Below, piece after piece: positions 14,566 through 23,219 of a stretch of 38,148 nucleotides of DNA (its first letter is position 1; each line of letters starts with the position of its first letter). The position numbers and the translations under genes are program-made. This DNA is from a bacterium (GTDB lineage: Bacteria > Patescibacteriota > UBA1384 > CAJBMM01), in NCBI GenBank assembly GCA_027364665.1, contig DAHXOW010000044.1:1-38148 (forward strand), given 5' to 3'. The notes beneath the pieces were generated by a model. That model was not told the origin of the DNA. It did not search any database and saw only the letters and a list, made by a program, of their open reading frames with translations.

Positions 14566-15986
14566 TATTCTTTAATTGTTTTTAAATGCAAGGTTTTTAA
14601 CTGTTCCGAGCCTAATTGTGAGGGCGCATTCATCATTAAATCCCGCCCGTCACCTGTTTTTGGAAAAGCTATTACCTCTCTGATTGTTTTTGTTTTAGTA
14701 AGAATCATCAAAAGACGATCAATGCCTGGAGCAATGCCACCGTGCGGAGGGCAGCCAAACGAAAAAGCTTGAAGCATGTGTCCGAAACGTTCCTCGATTG
14801 TCTTTTGATCAAGGTTAAGAGCTTTGAAAACCGCTTGTTGCTGTTGCTGATTATGAATTCTAATCGATCCTGAGCCGAGCTCGTAACCGTTTATCACGAT
14901 ATCATAACAATTTGCCCTGATTGATAACAATTCATCCTGGCTAACTTTTTCATCGTTATAAACCCGCTCCATTATTTGGTTGTATTCAGGTTTATCTTGC
15001 CAGCTAGTAAAAGGATGGTGAGCTGAGGTAATCTGCCCTGCTTTATCCAATTCAAATAATGGAAAATCGATGATAAAGGCAAAGGCAAGTTCGTCTGGAT
15101 CCTCGGGGTTTTTTCTTAGGTCAGGTTTATCGCTGTGATATTTTTCCATCGTCTGGTCCCAAGTTAGCACCGGAAAAGGAGAGGTGATTTTTTTCTCAGG
15201 AGTTATTGATTTGACAAGCTGGCTAAACATTTTTTCGCTTAAATCAAGGATATCCTTTTGTTCGACAAAGCTCATCTCCAGATCTAGTTGAGTAAATTCC
15301 GGTTGCCTGTCGCCCCGAGAATCCTCGTCTCTCATACATCTGGCAATCTGATAATACCGCTCAAAACCGGCAACCATCAATAATTGTTTGTATTGCTGAG
15401 GTGATTGAGGTAAGGCATAAGCGAAGCCGGCTTTATTACGTGACGGCACTAAATATTCTCTAGCGCCTTCCGGAGTATCTTTTGTAAGCATCGGCGTCTC
15501 AATCTCGATAAACCCTTCTTTATTCAAGTAATCTCTCAGAAAACTAATAACTTTGTGTCTCAAACTTAATCTTTGCCACATAATTGGTCGTCTCAGATCG
15601 AGATAGCGATATTTTAATCTGACTTCTTCATCTATTTCAGAATCATCATTAATTTCAAATGGCGGGGTGTTTGCCCTTGATAATATTGTGATTTCAGATA
15701 TTTGTAATTCAATTCTACCTGTTTTTAAGTCGTGATTTATTAATTTCTCGGCTCTTTTTCTAATGATTCCGCAGACTGTCAAAACGTCTTCTCGGCTTAT
15801 CGATTGTTCTTTTATTTTTTCCACAACCGCGCTCTCAAAAGCCACTGCCTGTATTAGACCGCTTCTGTCACGAATATCCAAAAAAACCAGTTTACCATGA
15901 TCGCGTCTTGATTGAACCCAGCCGGAAATAGTAACTGGCTGGTCTATTAAATCAAGTGTTTTCTCGATAAAGATTCGTTTTTCCAT
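14565..15986 (-). CDS. aspS: Aspartyl-tRNA synthetase, short form lacking the GAD domain
   Basis: This 473-residue class II synthetase has an N-terminal OB domain (ISGWVQSRRDHGKLVF), motif 2 (RDEDSRGDRQPEFTQLD, near 219-235) and motif 3 (GIAPGIDRLLM). Bacterial AspRS is usually about 590 residues because of a GAD insertion. Here HSDKPDLRKNPEDPDE (284-299) joins directly to FIIDFPLFE (304-312), so the insertion of roughly 120 residues is absent. Position 30 is His, where discriminating enzymes have Leu. This suggests a non-discriminating enzyme that also charges tRNA-Asn, with GatCAB finishing the job. The start ATG has GAGGA upstream. Confidence 0.96.
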   Translation of the reverse strand: MEKRIFIEKTLDLIDQPVTISGWVQSRRDHGKLVFLDIRDRSGLIQAVAFESAVVEKIKEQSISREDVLTVCGIIRKRAEKLINHDLKTGRIELQISEITILSRANTPPFEINDDSEIDEEVRLKYRYLDLRRPIMWQRLSLRHKVISFLRDYLNKEGFIEIETPMLTKDTPEGAREYLVPSRNKAGFAYALPQSPQQYKQLLMVAGFERYYQIARCMRDEDSRGDRQPEFTQLDLEMSFVEQKDILDLSEKMFSQLVKSITPEKKITSPFPVLTWDQTMEKYHSDKPDLRKNPEDPDELAFAFIIDFPLFELDKAGQITSAHHPFTSWQDKPEYNQIMERVYNDEKVSQDELLSIRANCYDIVINGYELGSGSIRIHNQQQQQAVFKALNLDQKTIEERFGHMLQAFSFGCPPHGGIAPGIDRLLMILTKTKTIREVIAFPKTGDGRDLMMNAPSQLGSEQLKTLHLKTIKE

Positions 15987-16014
15987 AATTTTCCTCGATC
16001 CTGTTTGGATTGTT

Positions 16015-18300
16015 TTATCTTATAACCGCTTTTAATTTGTTCTTTAGATTTTCTTCAATGTTTTGGATAATTACGTTGATTTCTTCATTTTGTAAAGTGC
16101 GTTTTTCGTCGGAGAATTCTAAATGAAAAGCCAAAGATCTGAAATTGTTTTGTCCGTTATAATTATCAATCTCATCAAAAAGACTGATTTTGCTAATCAA
16201 CGATGATTGTTTTTCAATCATCTTAACAACGGTTCCGTAATCAATATTTTTGTCTAAGACAATGGCCAAATCGCGTTTAATTTTTGGCAAACGACTATAT
16301 GCTTTAAAACGACCGTTTTGTTTCTGTTGATCGTTTAATAATTGCATGTCTAGTTCCCAAGAGAAAATCCATATCGGTGCCTGCCAAGTGGCTTTAAATT
16401 CTCCGACTGCAGTTTTTTTGTAATTAATGACGGTCTTAGTTTGATCATTTGTCTGAAAAGTAATTAACCGGTAATCCAATCCTAAACGATGAAAGATTAT
16501 TCCTAAAAGATTTTTGGCTTGAGCTTGTTTTGCGACCAATGCCGCGGCGAACTTTAATGGCTGATCTTTAACATAAATATGGCCGACCTCAAAACAACCG
16601 AAATCATTAAACCCTTCACGATACTTTTTTATGGTCAATTGGATTAAGCCATCTGTTAAATTTTGACGCATGAATTTTTTATCACCGATTGGATTTGCTA
16701 AGCGGATCGCATCTTTGTTTCCCAAGCTGACCATGCTGCTTGTCTGAACTTCGTACAGAAATTCAGCGGCAGTCTTTCTAACAATCTGAAAATCCTGTTT
16801 GAGTGACCATTCTTTTGTTTGGTCATATAACAGGCTTGGTAGTGTCCTGGGGATTTCTTCGTATCCGTAAATTCGGGCAACTTCCTCAGCGATGTCTTGC
16901 CAATCCCTGACATCTTGTCTCCACCACGGACAAATGATGTTTAAGTTGCCGTCTGCTATTTCAATGTCAAAGTTTAGATTTTTCAGAATAGTAACGATTT
17001 TTTGGTCATCAATATTTTTACCGAGTAATGAACGGATTTCCGCCGTTTTTGTTTTTATGTTGACTCTGTCCTGCTTGTCATCGCCGGTAATTCTCAAATC
17101 AATCAATTGCCCGTCGGATAAATCAAGAATGAGCCGCAGTGCTTTATTAAAACCGTTGATTGCCGCGGCAGTTGAAAGTCCGCGCTCAAATCTGGCACTT
17201 GCTTCAGTCCTAATACCAAAAGATTGCGACGTTCGCCGAATATGAATTGGGTCAAACAAGGCACAGGTTAAAAGTATTTGTTTTGTTTGATCCGATATGG
17301 CTGTTTTTTCTCCACCGATTATTCCTGCTAAATCGAGTGGCTTTTCAGAATCAGCAATAACCAGATCGGTTTTCTTTAATTTGTATTCCCGATGGTTTAA
17401 AGTTTGAACCGTTTCATTCTCCGCGGCATAACGGACACTGACTTTATTTCCGGTAATCGTTGAAGCATCAAAAGCGTGAGTCGGATAACCTTCTGTCAGC
17501 ATTACATAATTCGTGATGTCTGTTGCCAAATTGATTGTTTTAATTTGGTTGTCAGTCAAAAATTCTGTTAGCCACTTGGGACTAAATTTGTTTGAGGGTA
17601 AATTAATCAACGCGGTCAAAAAAAGCCGACAACCATCAGTCGCTTCAATCGATGCTTGAATATTGGGTGACCTAAGTTCTTTTGGGGATTCTAACTCTTC
17701 GGTGTTTATCTTTTGTCCTAGAATAGCAGCTAATTCTTGTTCTATGCCACGATAGGACAATAAATCAGACCTGTGGGCTGTTCCTTTATCGTCTGTTTCG
17801 ATGATTTGTTTTACAGGAAAAATTTTCTCTAGAGGTAGGCCAAGCGGTGTGTCAGGAGGTAAAATCATTACTCCGTGACTTGCCGATTCGCTTAAACCTA
17901 ATTCGTCCTCTCCGCAAAGCATACCTTCCGAAGTGATTCCCCGGATCGTTTGCCGGCTGATGGTAGTCATTTTTCGTGAATCTATTTGGGTATTAATATC
18001 TTGTCGGTTTACTGTAATGACACTGGATCCAACCGTTGCCACAGCCACTTTGTCATTTTCATGAACAGTAGCGCTTGTTAGGATTGTTAGAATTTTTTCT
18101 TTGATTGATACTTCTAATTGATTAAGTCGATCGGCGTTTGGATGTTTTTTGACTGAAATGACCTGACCGGTTATTACCCCGCTTGCTTTTATGCCAACTG
18201 GCAATATTCTTTCGACTTCCTGTGTGTGGCTAGACAGCAAATCAGCTGTTTTTTCGGGGCTATCAGCTTTAATTTTTAAATGCTGGTAAACAAATTTCAT
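16015..18300 (-). CDS. pheT: Phenylalanyl-tRNA synthetase beta subunit
   Basis: This 761-residue subunit works in the alpha2-beta2 PheRS. Domains in order are an EMAP-type tRNA-binding domain (about 40-150, VITGQVISVKKHPNADRLNQ), the B3/B4 editing domain (about 210-380), B5 (about 400-470, ending VARIYGYEEIPRTLP), the catalytic-like core and a C-terminal anticodon-binding FDX-ACB domain (last 95 residues, YSRLPKIKRDLAIVLD). Length is near the usual 790. It overlaps pheS by four bases (ATGA), as expected for a coupled pair. Confidence 0.97.
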   Translation of the reverse strand: MKFVYQHLKIKADSPEKTADLLSSHTQEVERILPVGIKASGVITGQVISVKKHPNADRLNQLEVSIKEKILTILTSATVHENDKVAVATVGSSVITVNRQDINTQIDSRKMTTISRQTIRGITSEGMLCGEDELGLSESASHGVMILPPDTPLGLPLEKIFPVKQIIETDDKGTAHRSDLLSYRGIEQELAAILGQKINTEELESPKELRSPNIQASIEATDGCRLFLTALINLPSNKFSPKWLTEFLTDNQIKTINLATDITNYVMLTEGYPTHAFDASTITGNKVSVRYAAENETVQTLNHREYKLKKTDLVIADSEKPLDLAGIIGGEKTAISDQTKQILLTCALFDPIHIRRTSQSFGIRTEASARFERGLSTAAAINGFNKALRLILDLSDGQLIDLRITGDDKQDRVNIKTKTAEIRSLLGKNIDDQKIVTILKNLNFDIEIADGNLNIICPWWRQDVRDWQDIAEEVARIYGYEEIPRTLPSLLYDQTKEWSLKQDFQIVRKTAAEFLYEVQTSSMVSLGNKDAIRLANPIGDKKFMRQNLTDGLIQLTIKKYREGFNDFGCFEVGHIYVKDQPLKFAAALVAKQAQAKNLLGIIFHRLGLDYRLITFQTNDQTKTVINYKKTAVGEFKATWQAPIWIFSWELDMQLLNDQQKQNGRFKAYSRLPKIKRDLAIVLDKNIDYGTVVKMIEKQSSLISKISLFDEIDNYNGQNNFRSLAFHLEFSDEKRTLQNEEINVIIQNIEENLKNKLKAVIR

Positions 18301-19286
18301 ACCAATTGCTCCAAGAATCTCGGATCGTTTCTGGTAAATTCCCTGATATCTTCAACCCCGTAATAAAGCATTGCGAATCTCTCGACACCTAATCCGAAGG
18401 CCAGCCCATGGTATTCTTTTGGGTCCAAACCGGCGCTTGCGATGATTTCCTGATCGGTAATGCCACAACCTAGCAGCTCAAGCCAGCCTTTGTAACCGCA
18501 TGACCTGCAACCCCGGCCGGTGCAACTGAAACACTTCATATCGATTTCTGCTCCTGGCTCTACAAAAGGAAAAAATGAGGGACGAAAACGTAATTCAACA
18601 GGACGCAAAAAGAAATCCTGAATCAATTGGAATAAGACACCTCTTAAATCAGCAAAGGTCAGGTTCTTTGCTACCGCAAATCCGTCAAATTGATGAAATT
18701 CGCTTAAATGGGTTGCGTCTTCGGCTTCGCAACGATAGATTTTTCCTCCCTGCACAAATGCGAACGGAGGATGATTATTTTTGATTAGATTTTGTTGAAA
18801 AGCAGTGGTGTGAGTTCTTAAAACACGTCCGTCGACGGTCCAGAAAGTATCCTGCATATCTCTGGCCGGATGGTCTTTGGCAATTTGCAGGAATTCAAAA
18901 TTATTATCTTCATTTTCTATCTCAGGAGATTGTGCGGCAACAAAACCCAGTCTTTCACTAATTTGATATAGTCTGGCAATGCTTGTTTCGATAGGGTGTT
19001 GATGGCCGTGAGCGGTTAAATCGGCTGGTAAGGTCAAGTCGATCGACGGTTGGTTAGAAGATGTCTTAATCTGTAAGAGATAATTTAGTCGGTTCTTGAT
19101 GATTTTTGCTTTTTCCCCGACAACTTTTCTTTCGTCTGTTTTCAGGGTGGTAATTTGTTTGATCATCGTTGAAAACTTTCCGTTTCGGCCGAGGTATTTA
19201 TGATACAAAACCGCTGCATCTGCGCCGTTATTTATTTCGTTTTCTGCTTCAACTAGTAAATTGTCAAACTGATCTTGATTAATCAT
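18297..19286 (-). CDS. pheS: Phenylalanyl-tRNA synthetase alpha subunit
   Basis: This 329-residue catalytic subunit has an N-terminal coiled-coil and then the class II core. The core has HPARDMQDTFW, the aminoacyl site near FQQNLIKNNHPPFAFVQGG, and motif 3 (AFGLGVERFAMLYYGVEDIR). A Cys cluster CFSCTGRGCRSCGYKG near residue 250 is a likely zinc site found in some bacterial PheS and absent from E. coli. It overlaps the small membrane protein gene upstream by eight bases and pheT downstream by four. Confidence 0.97.
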   Translation of the reverse strand: MINQDQFDNLLVEAENEINNGADAAVLYHKYLGRNGKFSTMIKQITTLKTDERKVVGEKAKIIKNRLNYLLQIKTSSNQPSIDLTLPADLTAHGHQHPIETSIARLYQISERLGFVAAQSPEIENEDNNFEFLQIAKDHPARDMQDTFWTVDGRVLRTHTTAFQQNLIKNNHPPFAFVQGGKIYRCEAEDATHLSEFHQFDGFAVAKNLTFADLRGVLFQLIQDFFLRPVELRFRPSFFPFVEPGAEIDMKCFSCTGRGCRSCGYKGWLELLGCGITDQEIIASAGLDPKEYHGLAFGLGVERFAMLYYGVEDIREFTRNDPRFLEQLV

Positions 19287-19659
19287 TGTTGCTCACTGGT
19301 ATTCTTACTCTAAAAAACATTTCAAATAAAACCGCTGCCGATATAGTAAATATGATATCCAAGGCACTTAATATTCGCATTGATTGCAAACCAAGCAACA
19401 AGACTGTTACCGCACCCAAGATTACGCCTTGTCTTACGGATATTAAAGGCGAGGCCTGCCGGAATGACAGTATCGAATATCTGGTCAAAATTAAAGCTAT
19501 AAAAGCGTATAGACTAGATACGGCGCTAAACACGGCTACAAAAAATAGCTCCTTAACATGAGTATTGATCGTTAAAGGATTAGTGGTTGTAGTTATGAGA
19601 TAGATAATAAAAACTGAAATTGCCAAGATCGACAACAGTAAGAAACGTAAAGTATTCAT
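19279..19659 (-). CDS. Small membrane protein of unknown function
   Basis: This 126-residue protein has four predicted membrane helices (about 3-25, 36-60, 76-96 and 99-117) joined by short loops, with an Arg-rich loop RYSILSFRQASPLISVRQG between helices 2 and 3. It resembles small uncharacterised four-helix proteins; I recognise no functional family. It starts 13 bases after the rbfA stop and overlaps pheS by eight bases, so it is co-translated within a translation operon. No Shine-Dalgarno sequence is clear. Confidence 0.75.
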   Translation of the reverse strand: MNTLRFLLLSILAISVFIIYLITTTTNPLTINTHVKELFFVAVFSAVSSLYAFIALILTRYSILSFRQASPLISVRQGVILGAVTVLLLGLQSMRILSALDIIFTISAAVLFEMFFRVRIPVSNND

Positions 19660-19672
19660 AACAGGTTCTACT

Positions 19673-19987
19673 CTACCATGTTTTTATTGTTTGTGATATC
19701 TTTTCCGCATATTCCATTCCCGTATCCTCGATTAATTCGAAGTTGGGAATGATTTTTAGATTAAGGTGTTTCTTAAGGTTTTTTCGTAATTCGGGTAGAG
19801 ATTGCTTCAGGCTGCTTAAATTCCCCGGTTGTTTATTGAGAAAACTTAACCAGACCCTTGCCTTAGTCAGATCGTTTTGAATTTCGAGCTTTGTCACACT
19901 GACAAAAATATCCGGAAACTCGCGTTGCCAGTACAAACTGAGTTCTCTAGTAAATTGTGAATTTAATTTGTCTAAACGATTCGACAT
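19673..19987 (-). CDS. rbfA: Ribosome-binding factor A
   Basis: This 104-residue KH-like protein is a 30S maturation factor that binds near the 5' helix of 16S rRNA. Typical features are the basic N-terminus (SNRLDKLNSQFTRELSLYWQ), the mid-part ISVTKLEIQNDLTKARVWL-like strand-helix pair (here VSVTKLEIQNDLTKARVWLS) and the C-terminal IPNFELIEDTGMEYAEKI. It is shorter than E. coli RbfA (133) because it lacks the C-terminal tail. Its ATG shares one base with the rpsI stop. Confidence 0.92.
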   Translation of the reverse strand: MSNRLDKLNSQFTRELSLYWQREFPDIFVSVTKLEIQNDLTKARVWLSFLNKQPGNLSSLKQSLPELRKNLKKHLNLKIIPNFELIEDTGMEYAEKISQTIKTW

Positions 19988-20394
19988 TAACGTTTGGAGA
20001 ATTGGTGACCGCGTCTGGCGCCATGCAGTCCGTATTTCTTGCGTTCTTTTTCTCTGGAATCTCTGGTCAGTAAACCGCTTTTTTTGAGAGTTGCTTTTAA
20101 TTCATCGTTCATTTTCAATAAAGCTCTGGACAGTCCGTGACGGATAGCTGACTTCTGACCCTCTTTGCCTCCTCCGTGAACATGAGCACTTAGGTCGACC
20201 TTTCCCAGCAAATCAACGCTTTCCAGTACTCTGTTATATTCCTGATCGGCATCAACTTCTTGCTCGTTTAGAATAAACTTACCGCTACCGCTAGACAATC
20301 TTACTGCCGCAATCGCTCTTTTTCTTCGGCCCACACCTGTATAATACTGCACTTTTTCTTTGACAACACTATCGTTTTTTGGATTACTTGGCAT
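19987..20394 (-). CDS. rpsI: 30S ribosomal protein uS9
   Basis: This 135-residue protein has YYTGVGRRKRAIAAVRL at the start of the fold. The C-terminal tail ends GARRGHQFSKR, whose last Lys-Arg reaches the P-site tRNA anticodon in known ribosomes. About ten extra N-terminal residues precede the conserved part. It overlaps rplM by 11 bases; the rplM-rpsI pair is conserved in bacteria. Confidence 0.97.
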   Translation of the reverse strand: MPSNPKNDSVVKEKVQYYTGVGRRKRAIAAVRLSSGSGKFILNEQEVDADQEYNRVLESVDLLGKVDLSAHVHGGGKEGQKSAIRHGLSRALLKMNDELKATLKKSGLLTRDSREKERKKYGLHGARRGHQFSKR

Positions 20395-20785
20395 GATTTC
20401 CCTCGATGTTCGCTTTGTGTGGATGTTCCGCTCCCGGATAGACCCTTAGTCTGCTAAGCCAAACCGATCTCTGTTTGGTTTTTGGCAGCATACCCGAGAT
20501 TGCTTTTACAATTATTTGTTCAGGCTTGGTTTGCCGTAAATCTTTAACAGAAGTTGACTTTAAACCTCCGGGATAATTTGAATGTCTCCAATAAACTTTA
20601 TCTTCTTCCTTTTGGCCGGTTAAAACTACTTCTGAGGCGTTGATAATGACAACCAGATCGCCTACATCTGCGTAACGCCTGAAAGCGGTTTTATGTTTAC
20701 CTCTTAAAAGAATAGAAGCCTGGGTGGCGATTTGGCCAAGCACCGCTCCTTTTGCGTCAATCAAATGCCAATTTCGTTCATTCAT
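20384..20785 (-). CDS. rplM: 50S ribosomal protein uL13
   Basis: This 133-residue early-assembly 23S rRNA-binding protein has WHLIDAKGAVLGQIATQAS and LRGKHKTAFRRYADVGDLVV at the N-terminus, then YPGGLKSTS and the C-terminal LRVYPGAEHPHKAN. It is a little shorter than E. coli uL13 (142). Its start overlaps the rplQ stop by four bases. Confidence 0.97.
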   Translation of the reverse strand: MNERNWHLIDAKGAVLGQIATQASILLRGKHKTAFRRYADVGDLVVIINASEVVLTGQKEEDKVYWRHSNYPGGLKSTSVKDLRQTKPEQIIVKAISGMLPKTKQRSVWLSRLRVYPGAEHPHKANIEGNHAK

Positions 20786-21264
20786 TTCTTAACTCTTTTT
20801 GCTTTTTTTTCGACAGCGGTCGTTTTCTCGGCTTCCTGATCAGACTTCTTATCTTGTTTTTTTTCAGCTGTTTTTGTCTGGTCAGCGTCGTCAGTCGACT
20901 CTTCGACAACTTTTTCTTCGGCTGGTGCATCAATTAATTCGATTGTGGATATCTCAGCCCCATCGCCCAACCGAAATCCCAGACGAATTATTCTAGTATA
21001 ACCGCCTTCTCTTGATTTATAACGGTCAGCTAGCACTTCCAGAATTTTTTGCACCGCCTTTGGCTCGAAAACTTGCGCTAACAATCTGCGCCTACTCGAC
21101 AAAGAGGCTGATTTTCCGGTGTTGATCAGGCGGTTGACTAACGGCGCAACCATTTTAGCCTTGGCAGTGGTAGTCGTGACTCTTTCATAGATAATCACCG
21201 ATGCGGCTAAGTTGGATAATGTGTGTTCTCGATGTGCTTTTTTACGGCTAAGTTTGGAAATCAT
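20782..21264 (-). CDS. rplQ: 50S ribosomal protein bL17 with a charged C-terminal tail
   Basis: The first 116 residues are a standard bL17 domain (SRKKAHREHTLSNLAASVI at the start, YTRIIRLGFRLGDGAEISTI near its end), which lies near the polypeptide exit tunnel. A tail of about 40 residues follows, rich in Glu, Asp and Lys and ending KKAKRVKK. The tail is absent from E. coli bL17 (127) and is probably disordered. Six bases separate it from rpoA. Confidence 0.96.
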   Translation of the reverse strand: MISKLSRKKAHREHTLSNLAASVIIYERVTTTTAKAKMVAPLVNRLINTGKSASLSSRRRLLAQVFEPKAVQKILEVLADRYKSREGGYTRIIRLGFRLGDGAEISTIELIDAPAEEKVVEESTDDADQTKTAEKKQDKKSDQEAEKTTAVEKKAKRVKK

Positions 21265-21270
21265 TGCTAA

Positions 21271-22200
21271 CTACCCTCGTATTTTGTTTATTTCTGAAAG
21301 AGCTTTAGGTCCAAGCCCTGGAATTTCCTTTAATTCTTCATCAGGAACGTTTTTTAATTCCTCAATATTATGAATTCCGTTGTCAATTAAAATGCCGCTG
21401 ATTTTTGAGGATAATCCAGCAATTTCAAACTCGCTTACGTTTTGCTTTTCCTGATCGTTTGTTTCGGCTGGTTTTTCATTATCGTTCGCTTCGCTAACCT
21501 GGCTCATATTCTTACCTTCAGAGTAATTAGCTAACAACTGGAACTGGTCGACAAGAATTGCTGCGGCTTCCTGAAATGCTTTTTTAGTCGAAATACTCCC
21601 GTCGGTTGTCACGGACAAATCGAGCTTGTCGTAGTTAGTCATTTTGCCGACACGGGTGTTTTCAACCTCAACACTCACCGCAATAACTGGAGAAAACAAA
21701 CTGTCTACAGCAATTGTTCCTAACGGTTGGTCAGTAGATTGTCGTCTTTCAACCGGATCATATCCACGTCCATAATCAACCACAACTTCCATTGATAAAC
21801 TGCCGGCTTTGTCAATCGATGCGATGTGCAAATCAGGGTTAGCAATTGTTACCTGGCTATTTGCTTTGAAATCGGCCGCAGTGACTTCCTTTGGTCCTTT
21901 AACATCCATTTTTAAAGTCAGGGGTTGATTCGTCTCATGCATGACTAAGCGCAGGGATTTGAGATTTAAAATAACTTCCACCAAGTCCTCTTTAACTCCG
22001 TTGACTACTGAAAACTCATGCGATGCTCCCTCGATCCGTACGGCAGTAACAGCTGCTCCTGGTAGTGATGATAATAGAACGCGCCTCAAAGCATTTCCAA
22101 CAGTGTGGCCATAACCGGGAAAGAGAGGTGAGACGGTGAAGATAGACGTGCGATCGTCAATCACCTTTTCCTTAACGTTCGGTAAAATTATCTGTTCCAT
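21271..22200 (-). CDS. rpoA: RNA polymerase alpha subunit
   Basis: This 309-residue subunit has the N-terminal assembly domain (about 1-230: FTVSPLFPGYGHTVGNALRR, VEGVKEDLVEVI-like segment, PVERRQSTDQPLGTIAVDS). An acidic linker follows, then a C-terminal HhH domain of about 52 residues (GLSSKISGILIDNGI, then IPGLGPKALSEINKIRG). In the CTD the residue aligned with Arg265, which contacts UP elements in E. coli, is Lys, and Asn268 is Gly. UP-element recognition is therefore probably changed. An AAAGGAA Shine-Dalgarno sequence precedes the ATG. It sits in the usual alpha operon between rpsD and rplQ. Confidence 0.97.
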   Translation of the reverse strand: MEQIILPNVKEKVIDDRTSIFTVSPLFPGYGHTVGNALRRVLLSSLPGAAVTAVRIEGASHEFSVVNGVKEDLVEVILNLKSLRLVMHETNQPLTLKMDVKGPKEVTAADFKANSQVTIANPDLHIASIDKAGSLSMEVVVDYGRGYDPVERRQSTDQPLGTIAVDSLFSPVIAVSVEVENTRVGKMTNYDKLDLSVTTDGSISTKKAFQEAAAILVDQFQLLANYSEGKNMSQVSEANDNEKPAETNDQEKQNVSEFEIAGLSSKISGILIDNGIHNIEELKNVPDEELKEIPGLGPKALSEINKIRG

Positions 22201-22221
22201 TGTCTGATTCCTTTCAATAAA

Positions 22222-22815
22222 TTATCTCGAATAATATTCGACTATTAGTTGTTCTTTAATTTCCGGATCAATATCTTCTCTTTTGGGTAAATTCGTCACA
22301 GTCACCTGCTGATTTTTTTTGTCCGCAGATAGCCAACCAGGTAGCTGCTCGAAAGTTACTTCTTTGAATAAATCGGTCTTTTTTCTTGGGATTACGATAT
22401 CATTTGCTGATAAACCGAACGATGGGACATTGACTTTACGACCGTTGACTTGGAAAAAACCATGGCTGACTAACTGTCTTGCCTGGGGTCTTGAAATAGC
22501 GAAACCGGCTCTATAAACCAAATTATCCAGACGCGTTTCGAGTAGTTGGAGCATTCTTTCCGCAGTATTTTCTCTGGACACTGTTGCTTGGTGATAATAG
22601 CCACGGAACTGACTCTCTGTAATACCGTATTGATGTCTGACTTTCTGTTTCTCTTGAAGCTGTCTGGCGTATTCTGACATCTTACGGGGATTAGCTGCGA
22701 TTGCAGCGCCGACAGAAACAATTGAAGGGTTTTTAGCTCTTAAACTTTTTTCTCTCAAGAACAAACGCTTGGCAGATTTACGATAACGCGGTGCTGTTGG
22801 TAATTTTTGCGACAT
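22222..22815 (-). CDS. rpsD: 30S ribosomal protein uS4
   Basis: This 197-residue primary 16S rRNA-binding protein has an N-terminal region without cysteines, so it is the zinc-free form. The S4 domain follows (RLDNLVYRAGFAISRPQARQ, then HGFFQVNGRKVNVPSFGL). It begins 12 bases after rpsK and is followed 21 bases later by rpoA, the classical alpha-operon order in which uS4 can autoregulate; I see no clear pseudoknot target. Confidence 0.97.
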   Translation of the reverse strand: MSQKLPTAPRYRKSAKRLFLREKSLRAKNPSIVSVGAAIAANPRKMSEYARQLQEKQKVRHQYGITESQFRGYYHQATVSRENTAERMLQLLETRLDNLVYRAGFAISRPQARQLVSHGFFQVNGRKVNVPSFGLSANDIVIPRKKTDLFKEVTFEQLPGWLSADKKNQQVTVTNLPKREDIDPEIKEQLIVEYYSR

Positions 22816-22827
22816 TTATTGTTTCCT

Positions 22828-23211
22828 TTAATTCCGTCGTGGTTTTTTTGGTCTGACGCCGTTATGAGGTATCGGTGTTTTGTCATTAATAGCCAGAATC
22901 TCGATCCCAGAATTTCCTAAGGCTCGGATGGCGGATTCTCTGCCGGCTCCGACGCCTGAGACATGGACTATTGCTTCTTGCATCCCAACCGCTTTAGCAC
23001 GGTCCAGGACGCTAAGCATGGCTGTTTGAGCGGCGTATGGGGTGGATTTTTTGGCACCCTTAAAGCCGGATGATCCGCTTGTAGACCAACCGATAACATT
23101 ACCAGAGTTATCCGAAACACTGATTATTGTATTATTGAACGTCGATTGGATACTAATAATACCTTTGGGAATATTTTTTTTAACACGGCTTTTTTTTGTT
23201 TGTGTAGCCAT
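22828..23211 (-). CDS. rpsK: 30S ribosomal protein uS11
   Basis: This 127-residue platform protein begins with a basic tail and then GIISIQSTFNNTIISVSDNSG. It ends with IPHNGVRPKKPRRN, the usual uS11 C-terminus that contacts 16S rRNA. Length equals the family norm. It lies eight bases after rpsM. Confidence 0.97.
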   Translation of the reverse strand: MATQTKKSRVKKNIPKGIISIQSTFNNTIISVSDNSGNVIGWSTSGSSGFKGAKKSTPYAAQTAMLSVLDRAKAVGMQEAIVHVSGVGAGRESAIRALGNSGIEILAINDKTPIPHNGVRPKKPRRN

Positions 23212-23219
23212 TTTTTTCC

